Positions 17,268 through 25,111 of a stretch of DNA of 64,000 bases are shown here, in pieces. A program made the position numbers and the translations under genes. The stretch spans positions 5,642,001 to 5,706,000 of the forward strand of contig JADKAF010000001.1 of assembly GCA_016719295.1 (NCBI GenBank). The letters run 5' to 3'. Origin of the DNA: Planctomycetota bacterium. GTDB taxonomy: Bacteria; Planctomycetota; UBA1135; JADKAF01. How positions within the stretch are numbered: position 1 is the stretch's first letter; every line of letters starts with the position of its first letter. Under the pieces are notes generated by a model. It had not been told where the DNA came from, did not search any database, and saw nothing but the letters and a program-made list of their open reading frames with translations.

Positions 17268-17297
17268 GGGCGGCTCGCTGATCGCGGTGGGCCGCCC
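17268..17297 (+). terminator. GC hairpin between orphan core-binding gene and recombinase
   Basis: GGGCGGC (17268-17274) pairs with GCCGCCC (17291-17297) around a 16-base loop. No T-run follows, so it may attenuate rather than stop transcription into the recombinase. Confidence 0.3.
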
Positions 17298-17336
17298 TCG
17301 CCTCATCCTTCCAAGTATCAATTCCAAGGAGGCACC

Positions 17337-18176
17337 ATGCTTCTCCACAAAGCTCTCGATGCGTTCGTGCTTCAGCTCCAGGCCGATGGTCGGAGCGTGC
17401 ACACCATCAAGCAGTACCAGCGTCACCTTCGACTGCTCGGCTCTTGGCTCGACGCCAACGGCATCACGGCCGAGCTCGGCGCGATCACGACGCAGGTAGT
17501 CGCGCGGTTCTTGGTGAGCGACGCGGCGAGGAAGACCGCGGACGGGTCGGCCAAGCTGGCGACGACGGCGAACGCGCTCAGGACCTCGATCCGCTGCTTC
17601 TTCGCGTTCGCCGAGCTCGCCGGCTACGTCACCAGATCGCCGGGCATGCTGGTCCGCCGCGCCAGGTGCGGGGAGCCGCCGCCACGAGCGCTGTCGGACC
17701 TCGAGGTTGAGCGACTGCTGGCCGTGGCCGCGAAGGGCGAAGCTCGGGACGAGCTCCTGGTTCGGCTGCTCCTGGGAACCGGGCTCAGGCTCGGCGAGGC
17801 GCTCGCTCTCGAGGTCGGGGATGTGGACCTCAGGCGCGGCGTGATCAGCGTGCGGCGGGCGAAGGGCGACAGGCCGAGGGTCGCGTACGCGCCGGCGGAG
17901 CTGGTGCCGCGGCTGGCGGCGTGGGTCGAGGGACGGACGGGGAAGCTGTTCCCGATCTCGGGGCGGCACGCGCAGAGGGTGATCGAGCGGATGGCGAGGG
18001 ATGCGGGGGTGGTGGCGTCGGCGCACGCGCTGCGGCACTCGATGGCCATGCGCGTCTATCGGCGGACCGGGGACATCGAGGTGGTTCGGTTGGCGCTCGG
18101 GCACGCGTCGATCGCGACGACCACGAGGTATGCGCGGTGCGACGAGGGGGCGGTGAGGAGGGCGGTCGGGGCGTAG
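17337..18176 (+). CDS. Tyrosine recombinase/integrase, 279 aa
   Basis: The enzyme should cut and rejoin DNA at specific sites. Residues 1-110 are the core-binding domain; the catalytic domain has R151 in GTGLRLGEAL, H230 and R233 in HALRHS, H256 in GHAS and the nucleophile Y265 in TTTRYAR. AAGGAGG precedes the start. Length is that of short XerC/D-like or integron-type recombinases. The 3' third is repeated, degraded, 1.2 kb downstream, with an HNH-like gene between. It is the only complete integrase in the window and thus the likely mover of the element. Confidence 0.9.
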   Translation: MLLHKALDAFVLQLQADGRSVHTIKQYQRHLRLLGSWLDANGITAELGAITTQVVARFLVSDAARKTADGSAKLATTANALRTSIRCFFAFAELAGYVTRSPGMLVRRARCGEPPPRALSDLEVERLLAVAAKGEARDELLVRLLLGTGLRLGEALALEVGDVDLRRGVISVRRAKGDRPRVAYAPAELVPRLAAWVEGRTGKLFPISGRHAQRVIERMARDAGVVASAHALRHSMAMRVYRRTGDIEVVRLALGHASIATTTRYARCDEGAVRRAVGA

Positions 18177-18220
18177 AATCCCTGGCCGGATCTCCCTCCA
18201 TCGCTGCCTCAAGCGTTCCC

Positions 18221-19165
18221 TTGCGCATCAACGTGCTCATTCCGATCGCCCATCCCGACGCGCTGCCGCACTCGGCTGCCATGAAGGCGGCCTTCGACGA
18301 GGCATCGAAGCACTGCCCGCCCAACTTTCGGCCTGGCGACGGCATCGTGTTGCTTCCGCGTCGACCGCTGACGGATCGCTGCCGCCTTTGCGGGAAGAAC
18401 GAGCGGTTAACGAAGGAGCATGTTCCTCCCAAGGCTGCGGGCAACAGCACCACGCGACCCAGTCTTACTTTGGCAGCGTGGCTGGCCGCGGAGAACCGTC
18501 GCCAACCCCAAACCAAGACCCGAAGTCAGGGAGGAGTTTGGGGGTACACGCTCTGCGCTTCGTGCAATTCATACACGGGCCGGCAATATGGGTCTGAGTA
18601 CATGGGTTGGGCGATCCGGGCCTGTGGAATCATTCAACAGCTCCCACCCGTTGCCGCGCTCGACGCTCAGCCCGATGCCGGAGAAGTGGAAGTGACCTTC
18701 GGCGGGAACAAGGATGGCGGCGTGTCGCCAGGCGCCTTTGTGAGGCAGGTTCTCTCATGCATGTGCACTGTCAGCGCCTCGTGGGATCTCGCAGGACAAC
18801 ACCCAGCTATCCGCAGAATGGTCCTCGAAGGGGCCGAAGCACAGCTTCCCGCCGGAGTTCATCTAGGCATGACCATATTCCTTGGGCCTATCACCCGTTG
18901 CGTAGGGCCGACGTTCTCATACGACGCGCAGAGGAACAAGTGGGCCTGGATCATGGAGGTCGCCTACCCCCCATTCGCCTTCAAGCTGGTTCTGGCCAGC
19001 GATGAAGAAGAGCCGGACCTGGGCTTGGTTCTGAATCCCTTCACCGAGCTCGATCCACGCAGGCGAGTTCGGCTGACAGCGCCGTTACGCATTGGCTTTG
19101 GAAGAACTCCGTATCCGACAGACTACCGAACCGGAGCTTCCGTGGAGATGCAGCGTCACGCCTGA
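18221..19165 (+). CDS. HNH-like protein, about 314 aa
   Basis: CRLCGKNERLTKEHVPPKAAG followed about 50 residues later by CASCNSYTG gives the zinc-binding CxxC...CxxC and the catalytic-type His of HNH endonucleases. The remaining 200 residues are not recognised. The start is uncertain (TTG 18221, GTG 18233 or ATG 18281). The gene looks less GC-biased than its neighbours and sits exactly between the complete recombinase and a truncated one, as expected for inserted cargo. Whether it is a defence nuclease, a homing-type enzyme or otherwise is unknown. Confidence 0.6.
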   Translation: MRINVLIPIAHPDALPHSAAMKAAFDEASKHCPPNFRPGDGIVLLPRRPLTDRCRLCGKNERLTKEHVPPKAAGNSTTRPSLTLAAWLAAENRRQPQTKTRSQGGVWGYTLCASCNSYTGRQYGSEYMGWAIRACGIIQQLPPVAALDAQPDAGEVEVTFGGNKDGGVSPGAFVRQVLSCMCTVSASWDLAGQHPAIRRMVLEGAEAQLPAGVHLGMTIFLGPITRCVGPTFSYDAQRNKWAWIMEVAYPPFAFKLVLASDEEEPDLGLVLNPFTELDPRRRVRLTAPLRIGFGRTPYPTDYRTGASVEMQRHA

Positions 19166-19497
19166 GCCACGCCAGGTGCGGTCGGCGGCCGAAGTGGGGT
19201 CGTCCGAGGACTGCGTTCGTGACCGCGGAGCTGGCGGCGTGGGTACGAGACCGCGACGGCCGGCTGTTCCCGATCTCGGGGCGGCATGCGCAGCGGGTGA
19301 TCGAGCGGATGGCGAACGCTGCCGGGATCCCTGGGGCCAGCGCCCACGCGCTCAGGCACAGCCTGGCCATGCGCGTTTATCGGGCCTTCGGCGACATCGA
19401 GGTGGTCAGGGCGGCGCTGGGGCACGCGAGCATCCAGACGACGACGAGGTATGCGAGGTGCGACGAGGGGGCGGTGCGGAGGGCGGTGGGCGCGTGA
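19162..19497 (+). pseudogene. Truncated tyrosine recombinase (C-terminal part)
   Basis: From ELAAWV to RRAVGA the translation aligns directly with the end of the recombinase at 17337, keeping HALRHS, GHAS and TTTRYAR but lacking the core-binding domain and first catalytic Arg. Upstream in frame it begins HARCG, a motif that occurs earlier in the intact protein (RARCGEPPP), as if the section between had been deleted. A GTG at 19219 could start a 92-residue product. Divergence from the intact copy shows it is not a simple recent duplication. Confidence 0.7.
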
Positions 19498-19548
19498 GCG
19501 CGGCTCAATCGGCCGAGTCCTGCCGGCCCGGCAGCTCGACGACAGCGC

Positions 19549-19770
19549 GACCTCGACCTCTGCAAGATCCACTGGGTGATTGTCGGTGGCGAGTCGGAAA
19601 CGCAAGCGCGACCCATCTAGAAGGAATGGGTGGTCGAGTTCCGCGAGCAGTGCCGGCGGGCGCGCGTGCCCTTCTTCTTCAAGCAGTGGGGCGGGCGCAA
19701 CAAGAAGAAGGCCGAGCGCTTGCTCGAGGGGCGGACTTGGGATGAGATGCACGAGCTGGCCCGGAGCTGA
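19549..19770 (+). pseudogene. DUF5131 (phage Gp37/Gp68-like) fragment with internal stop
   Basis: Reading in one frame gives HWVIVGGESETQARPI, then a TAG at 19618-19620, then KEWVVEFREQC, PFFFKQWGG and GRTWDEM. This order is the C-terminal signature of DUF5131/Gp37-Gp68 proteins ('WVIVGGESG..ARPM...W......C....vpFFfKQWGg......G..wdemP'). The N-terminal two thirds and its cysteine cluster are missing. The gene is therefore dead and marks decay at this end of the element. Confidence 0.75.
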
Positions 19771-20120
19771 GCGCGTGGTACGAGCGGCGTCGTGCTCGCA
19801 CCGAACATCGCGAACCTTTGGCCGGACTCCCGCGGGATGGCGTTGGCGATCCAGAGCACTCGATCCTCACGGGCAAACCAGGCGAGGTACAGCAGCTCGA
19901 GCGCAGAGCGGACGCTCCTCACAGCCGCACCGCTCGTGCCGGGTCGGCAGCCGATTTCCGTGGACGACGCGCGCGCGAAGGTCGCTCTCTATCGTCCATC
20001 GGCCATAGACCCCGCCGTCCCACAAGGGCGCCTGCTGGACTAGACAACTGCCGCACCTTGACCTCGTAGTCCACACGTGCGAGAAGGGGCGGTGACTTCG
20101 GGCACCGGACTTGGGCGAAG
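19771..20120. other. Intergenic region without a recognisable gene
   Basis: About 350 bases between the broken DUF5131 gene and the AAA ATPase gene. Short open frames on both strands look like shadows. Upstream regulatory sequence for the ATPase-protease pair should lie here, but I see no clear promoter or inverted repeat. Confidence 0.4.
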
Positions 20121-21257
20121 ATGAGCGACTTCGACAGAGACACCGTCCATCTTGTTCGCCTAGCCCTGGAGGGCAAAGTGGACGACGTGGCTGCCCTCTC
20201 CCAGCGGATGCTGCGCGCGGTTGCGGCACGCAGGCCCGACCTCGCACCTCAGGCGAAGGCGGTGATGCAGGCCACTGCTGCCGGCCCGATCCGCAGCGCC
20301 CAGCAGCCGCTGCCCGTGGATCTCGACAGCCGCCTCGAGCTACTCCGTCGTGAGCAAGTACCGCATCTCGCGGCAGAGCCCACCTGGCCCGCGCCGGTCC
20401 GCGAACAACTAGAAGCCGTAGTTCACGAGCGCGAGCAGGAGGAGAAGCTCGTAGACGCGGGCATCGCGCCGACCCGATCGCTGCTCTTCGTTGGCCCACC
20501 CGGAGTCGGGAAGACCCTGGCCGCGCGATGGCTCGCGTCGCAATTGAAGCGCCCGCTGCTGACGCTCGATCTTGCGGCCGTGATGAGCAGCTTCCTCGGT
20601 CGAACCGGAAACAACATCCGCGTGGTGCTCGACTTCGCTCGTCGTGCCCCTTCCTTGCTGCTCCTCGACGAGTTCGACGCCATCGCGAAGCGACGCGACG
20701 ATGCCACCGAAGTGGGCGAGCTGAAGAGGCTCGTGACCGTGCTCTTGCAGGCCGTCGACGACTGGCCGACGAGCGGCATCCTCGTCGCAGCGACGAACCA
20801 TTCTGAGCTTCTGGATCCTGCGGCTTGGCGGCGCTTCGACCGCATCGTCGAGTTCCCGCATCCCAATGCAGCCGAGATCGCTAAGGTCATCCGCGCGCTG
20901 ACGGGGCCCGACGATTCCGTCGAAGACTCCATAGGTATGCTGTCCGCGTTGCTGGAGGGGCACTCGTTCGCCGATGTCGTTCGCATCGTCAACGCCGCTC
21001 GCAGGACGGCGGTCGTGAGCAGCACATCCATGACTTCGGCCTTCGAGCGCGTGGTTGCGAATCTCTCCGAGGCAGCCGATCTCAGGACCAAGCTTCGCGT
21101 AGCCGCGTGGCTCGGCTCCAGGGGCAAGTCCCAGCGCGAGGTCGCAACCCTCACTGGGCTCTCCAGGGACACGCTGCGGAAGCACCTCGGCGGCGCATCC
21201 GATTCGGCATCGAAAAGCACGAAGCGATCGAGATCTCGAGTTTATCGAGAGGAGTAG
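20121..21257 (+). CDS. ietA-like: AAA ATPase of an IetAS-like pair, 378 aa
   Basis: A AAA+ core is clear: Walker A GPPGVGKT (residues 125-132), Walker B LLLLDEFDAI (D183/E184), sensor-1-type VAATNHSELLD and an arginine-finger region AWRRFDRIVEF. The C-terminus carries a helix-turn-helix (KSQREVATLTGLSRDTLRKHL) and a basic tail. The subtilisin-like gene starts five bases after the stop. An AAA ATPase directly followed by a large S8 protease is the layout of IetAS, first described on Agrobacterium plasmids and later counted among anti-phage systems. The ATPase probably holds the protease in check or feeds it substrates. Confidence 0.8.
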   Translation: MSDFDRDTVHLVRLALEGKVDDVAALSQRMLRAVAARRPDLAPQAKAVMQATAAGPIRSAQQPLPVDLDSRLELLRREQVPHLAAEPTWPAPVREQLEAVVHEREQEEKLVDAGIAPTRSLLFVGPPGVGKTLAARWLASQLKRPLLTLDLAAVMSSFLGRTGNNIRVVLDFARRAPSLLLLDEFDAIAKRRDDATEVGELKRLVTVLLQAVDDWPTSGILVAATNHSELLDPAAWRRFDRIVEFPHPNAAEIAKVIRALTGPDDSVEDSIGMLSALLEGHSFADVVRIVNAARRTAVVSSTSMTSAFERVVANLSEAADLRTKLRVAAWLGSRGKSQREVATLTGLSRDTLRKHLGGASDSASKSTKRSRSRVYREE

Positions 21258-21262
21258 AGCTG

Positions 21263-23662
21263 ATGGCACGCGAACACAACTTCCTGCTGGGGCAGGGCGA
21301 GCGACTCGTATCGAAGGTTTCGATCAAGAAGTCCGGCGGAGAGAAGAACCCTCCCTACGACCTCGCTACAGCGAAGTCTCGAATCGCTGAGCGCCTTGCG
21401 AAAACGACGGTGCTGATCGCGGAGCTTCCCGACGATGCGTGCCCGCGAGGCGAGGCGGTTGCCGTCGTCACGCTCCACCCTCGCTTCCTTTCGAAGAGCG
21501 ACTACCCGAGCGATCTGTTCGCAGCCGTGGGGCTCCGCGCGGTCGGCAGTCGCTCGCGTACCATCACTCCCGAGAGCTGGGGCATCCGACAACACGGCGA
21601 GAGCGCCGTCACCGAGGAGATCTTCGTCGCCGGCGCAAGAACGGCCTTCGATCGCTGGGCCGCATCGGTGAGGAGGTGGTCGGATCGCACGAGAGGTGCG
21701 GAGTCGCTGAGCCACATCGAAGATCTCAACGCGTTCGAGGCGAAGTCGAAGCTGCGCGTCGTCCCAGAAGATCGCGGCGTTCTCCTCGAGGTCGTGCTGC
21801 ACAATTCGGGCGTCGACTCGATCGTCCTCGACTTCATCCGCTATGCGAGAACCCACGACGCTGAGCCGCTAATCGCGCGCCGTCGCGATGTGCAGGGCCT
21901 GACCTTCCTCCCGGTGCGAGCCGACCCGCGGCACGCGGAAGAGATCGCGCGCTTCTCCTTCGTTCGTGTGGTGCGCGGGATGCCGACGTTACGTCCGGTC
22001 CGGCCTTCGATCCTGCGCGGTGCGCAGGGTTTTGATGTCAAGCTTCCGAAGGACGCTCCAATCGATCGCTCCTCTCGGGCTGCGATCTTCGATGGAGGCA
22101 TCCCCGCGCAGGTGCAGAAGGCGCTCTCGCCATGGGTGACACTGGTAGATCCTCTTGGAATCGGTGCGCCCGTACGTGCGTTCGAGGAGCACGGACTCGG
22201 AGTCACGACCGCCTTCCTCTTCGGACCGCTTGCCTCAGGTCAGACTCCCGCGCCGCCCCTATGCTCCGTAGACCACGTGCGCGTGCTCGACGACCGGTTC
22301 GGCACCGCGAACGACCCGCACTACTACGACGTGCTCGATCGCATCGTCGGCCATCTGGACAAGAACCCGGGGCTCTATTCCTACGTGAACATCAGCCTCG
22401 GGCCTTCGCTTGCGGTGGATGACGACGATGTCACCCTCTGGACAGCCGCTCTCGACAAACGCTTTGCGCATGGCTATGGCGTTGCGACCGTAGCTGCCGG
22501 CAACGACGGCGAACTCGATGCTGCCGCGAATCTGAATCGCATTCAGCCGCCCGCGGATGGCGTGAACGTCCTCTCCGTCGGCGCCGCCGATCGAAGCGGT
22601 GGCGGCTGGCAGCGCGCCGCTTACTCGTGCGTCGGCCCTGGACGAAGACCGGGCATTGTGAAACCCGATGGCCTCGCGTTCGGAGGATCGCCCGAGGAGC
22701 CCTTCGGCGTGCTCACTCCGCAACTGCGCGGGGGGCATGAATCCGGCACGAGCTTCGCGGCGCCATTCGCGCTTCGCTCGGCGGCATCGATCGGCGTACA
22801 ATTGGGAGCGCAACTCGGGCCACTCGCGATTCGCGCGCTGCTCATCCACCGCGCTCACGCCGAGGAGCACCACGAACTGAAGCACGTCGGGTGGGGACGC
22901 TTTGAGACGGATCCCCTCCAGCTGGTGACTTGCGACGATGATGAGACGATCGTCGTGTTCCAGGGTGAGCTGCCTGTAGGTGAGCACCTCCGTGCGCCAG
23001 TCCCGATTCGCGACGTGAAGCTGGAGGGCGAGGTGCTGCTGGCCGCGAGCCTCGTGATCGCACCTGAAGTCGATCCGGAGCAGTGCTCCCCGTCAGACCG
23101 AACCGGACTTTTCGTGACGAGTTCCGTCACGCCGATGTGGGCCCGCGGCGCTGCGATCGACCTCCCCGCGTCTCCGATCGAGCGCACCACGCTCTTCTGG
23201 CCCTTGAGCACGGTCGAGCGCCGGCGGATCTCGGTTACCGCGCGTGGAGCAGGCACACCGCAACCCTTCGCGCACCGAAGCGCGAGTCCGAACCGCCGGC
23301 TCGATGAGCGTGCGCGCTTCGTCATCCACTTCCCGCGCACGCCGCGCAGCGCATGGCCCGGTTGGCCTCGAGTCGCTTCTTCCTTGCCTCCGCTCGCTTC
23401 TGCTCTAACTCCTCGAACACGCCGGCGCCGGTTCCGAAGTACATCTCGTCGGGCGTCTGGCCGCGGAACGCGTAGTGGGGGATCACGGTGTTGTGCTGTT
23501 CGACGTAGAAGCGCACGAGCTGCTCGACTTGGTCCTGGCTCGCGAGCTCGTGCAGGAAGAGCCACTGGTGCTTCAGCGTGCGCCACCACGCCTCGATCAT
23601 CGAGTTCGAGAAGTGCACGTCGACCTGCGCGAGTACTCGGCGGATCCGGCCCTCGGCGATGA
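21263..23662 (+). CDS. ietS-like: Subtilisin-like (S8) protease of an IetAS-like pair, 3' end interrupted
   Basis: There is no signal peptide, so it is cytoplasmic. The catalytic set is complete: D277 (AIFDGG), H310 (EEHGLGVT), oxyanion N414 (AAGNDGE) and S497 (GTSFAAP). The first 250 residues are an uncharacterised N-terminal domain and residues 560-690 a beta-rich C-terminal domain. Reliable sequence ends near 23320-23340 (residue about 690), where the reading frame enters the antisense of a transposase gene; the roughly 110 residues after that are arginine/serine-rich read-through to a stop at 23660. The IS therefore appears to have cut off the natural C-terminus. The catalytic domain is intact, so activity may survive. 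Confidence 0.75.
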   Translation: MAREHNFLLGQGERLVSKVSIKKSGGEKNPPYDLATAKSRIAERLAKTTVLIAELPDDACPRGEAVAVVTLHPRFLSKSDYPSDLFAAVGLRAVGSRSRTITPESWGIRQHGESAVTEEIFVAGARTAFDRWAASVRRWSDRTRGAESLSHIEDLNAFEAKSKLRVVPEDRGVLLEVVLHNSGVDSIVLDFIRYARTHDAEPLIARRRDVQGLTFLPVRADPRHAEEIARFSFVRVVRGMPTLRPVRPSILRGAQGFDVKLPKDAPIDRSSRAAIFDGGIPAQVQKALSPWVTLVDPLGIGAPVRAFEEHGLGVTTAFLFGPLASGQTPAPPLCSVDHVRVLDDRFGTANDPHYYDVLDRIVGHLDKNPGLYSYVNISLGPSLAVDDDDVTLWTAALDKRFAHGYGVATVAAGNDGELDAAANLNRIQPPADGVNVLSVGAADRSGGGWQRAAYSCVGPGRRPGIVKPDGLAFGGSPEEPFGVLTPQLRGGHESGTSFAAPFALRSAASIGVQLGAQLGPLAIRALLIHRAHAEEHHELKHVGWGRFETDPLQLVTCDDDETIVVFQGELPVGEHLRAPVPIRDVKLEGEVLLAASLVIAPEVDPEQCSPSDRTGLFVTSSVTPMWARGAAIDLPASPIERTTLFWPLSTVERRRISVTARGAGTPQPFAHRSASPNRRLDERARFVIHFPRTPRSAWPGWPRVASSLPPLASALTPRTRRRRFRSTSRRASGRGTRSGGSRCCAVRRRSARAARLGPGSRARAGRATGASACATTPRSSSSRSARRPARVLGGSGPRR

Positions 23663-24770
23663 GGGCATCGACGTTCGCGTTGCAGTTCTCCCGGCCGCCA
23701 TCGGCAAGGACTGTGGGAATGTCAGTGGGCGCGAGCACAGAGCCCGCTTCGTGGAGGATGGCGAGAACACTCGCGACCTCGAAGCCTGCCGCGAGCCGCC
23801 ACGCGAGGATGCGGCGCGAGAAGTTGTCGAGCACGGCATGCAGGTAGACCTTGGTTCCATCGACGAGGCGGATCACGGTGGTGTCGATGTGCCAGGTCTC
23901 GTTCGGCCGTGAGGCCGCGATGCCCTGTCTCGGCGACTTCGGATGCAGACGACGACGAGGGCGCTTCCAACCTCTCGCGCGGATCAAGCGGTGGAGCGTG
24001 CTCGCGGAGACGAAGAGGCGACCTGTCCGTTGCGCCAGGATGGCGAGACGATCGGTCGAGAGATGGCGGTACTCTTCGCCCGTCACGAGCTCGCGGGCGG
24101 TCCGAATCTCGTCGGGCGTCAGCTGGGTCGGTGATCGCCGCGGACAGTCTTCGACCTCGGTGATGCCACAGCGACTCGGTTCTCGGCTCCACTCGTGGAA
24201 GCGCGAGGGCGAGAGACGAATCAGCCGCAGGGCGCGGCGCAGGGAGACGTGCTCGCGGGCGCTCGTGATCGCACGCAGGATGCGCTCGCGCGATCGTCGC
24301 TCGAGGATGCGGCGCCCATGGAAGTCGAGGCCGAGGACGCGGATCACGACGAGCAGGAGCTTCAGCAACGCGCCGGCTCGCGCGAGCTGACGACGGAGCT
24401 GCAGGTTCTCCGCATGGAGCGTGGCGCGATCGCGGCCGTCGTCGAGCGTGAGGAGCGGCCGAGGTCCGGAGCGAAGCCAACCCGCCGCGGTCGAGCGGGG
24501 AACACCGTGGGAGATGGCGAGCTTCAGGTCGCCGTGCTGCGAAACTAGGTCGCGGACGTGCGGGGCGTAGCGGCGCTGCGGACGAGAGGACATGCGCGCG
24601 AGTTTCTCGTGAGACCCGCTCCGGTCCGATGGGGGAATCCACGGGCTTCGCCGAGGCGACCTTCTGGAGGTTCCGAGCGCTCTCCAGGTCGCGGTTCCTC
24701 TTGAAAGCGGCTTCGATCACCAACGGCGATGTTCGAACCTGGCGGTGACGAAGCTCTGCGCGCAGCGTGG
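23300..24770. mobile_element. Insertion sequence (ends not resolved)
   Basis: A DDE transposase gene lies antisense over the 3' end of the protease gene. Candidate inverted ends share only GCTTCGTCA (left, inverted at right as TGACGAAGC near 24747), too short to be certain. No target duplication was found. Confidence 0.4.
23322..24593 (-). CDS. DDE-type transposase (IS3/IS481-like integrase core), 423 aa
   Basis: A basic N-terminal helix-turn-helix region (HGDLKLAISHGVPRSTAAGWL) is followed by an rve integrase core: Asp in WHIDTTVIRLVDG, Asp in LADGGREN and Glu in FSNSMIEAWWRTLK, with the FYVEQHNTVIPHYAFRGQTP end typical of these enzymes. It is a single reading frame without a programmed frameshift. 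The C-terminal CAACAG and stop lie inside sequence that also codes antisense for the protease, so the exact element end is unclear. It appears intact and possibly active. Confidence 0.85.
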   Translation of the reverse strand: MSSRPQRRYAPHVRDLVSQHGDLKLAISHGVPRSTAAGWLRSGPRPLLTLDDGRDRATLHAENLQLRRQLARAGALLKLLLVVIRVLGLDFHGRRILERRSRERILRAITSAREHVSLRRALRLIRLSPSRFHEWSREPSRCGITEVEDCPRRSPTQLTPDEIRTARELVTGEEYRHLSTDRLAILAQRTGRLFVSASTLHRLIRARGWKRPRRRLHPKSPRQGIAASRPNETWHIDTTVIRLVDGTKVYLHAVLDNFSRRILAWRLAAGFEVASVLAILHEAGSVLAPTDIPTVLADGGRENCNANVDALIAEGRIRRVLAQVDVHFSNSMIEAWWRTLKHQWLFLHELASQDQVEQLVRFYVEQHNTVIPHYAFRGQTPDEMYFGTGAGVFEELEQKRAEARKKRLEANRAMRCAACAGSG

Positions 24771-25111
24771 TGCGTCCGGAGATGCCGTGCACCGTCGAGC
24801 TCGAGGCGAGGGTCCGCGCTCATCTCCAAGCCCAAGACTCCGGAACCCGAGGGTCGTGACGTCGCCCTCCTCGGCGCTCGCCGTCTCGAACGGGTGTTTC
24901 CAGCGCGGCCTCGGCGGCGCGTTCTCGCGTTTCATGCACGAAACCAAACTCTGGGTTTGGTTTCGTGCTCGTTGCAGGTCTGGAGCAAACCGGCGTCCTG
25001 GCCGATGTGTAGAGGACGAAGACCTCTGGGGATCTAGAGGACGAACGGGCGATCAGGAGGCACTCACCTCGCACTCCGCTTCCCGGGTTGCGCCAGCGCG
25101 CGCGTTGCGCG
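24594..25111. other. Intergenic region between transposase and fic
   Basis: About 520 bases contain no convincing gene. They hold a perfect 14-bp hairpin (24936-24968) and two copies of TAGAGGACGAA (25010-25020 and 25035-25045). The remains of the protease 3' end would be expected near the left side if the IS inserted cleanly, but none could be recognised. Confidence 0.5.
24936..24968. repeat. Perfect 14-bp inverted repeat with 5-base loop
   Basis: GCACGAAACCAAAC (24936-24949) is the exact complement of 24955-24968, with loop TCTGG. There is no T-run, so it is not a classic terminator in either direction, although it lies 3' of fic. Another reading is a single-strand hairpin or recombination site. 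Confidence 0.6.

Larger units (their letters stand above)
1..19770. mobile_element. Integrated phage- or satellite-like element (left end outside window)
   Basis: The stretch combines a replication primase with a DUF1580 partner, a ParB-methyltransferase fusion, small and large terminase subunits, many tiny overlapping genes, a tyrosine recombinase, a second truncated recombinase and a broken phage-type DUF5131 gene. No portal, capsid, protease or tail gene is visible, so a complete prophage is unlikely unless structural genes lie left of the window. Two secreted kelch-type proteins inside it could be host genes separating two elements. Neither attachment site was identified; the right limit given is simply the end of the last clearly phage-derived sequence. 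Confidence 0.5.

Noticed and set aside
16578..18212. A 544-codon minus-strand frame over the recombinase
   Set aside because: Arg/Pro-rich shadow of the orphan core-binding gene and recombinase.
23322..24770. GCTTCGTCA as IS terminal inverted repeats
   Set aside because: Nine bases in GC-rich DNA can match by chance; no target duplication supports it.
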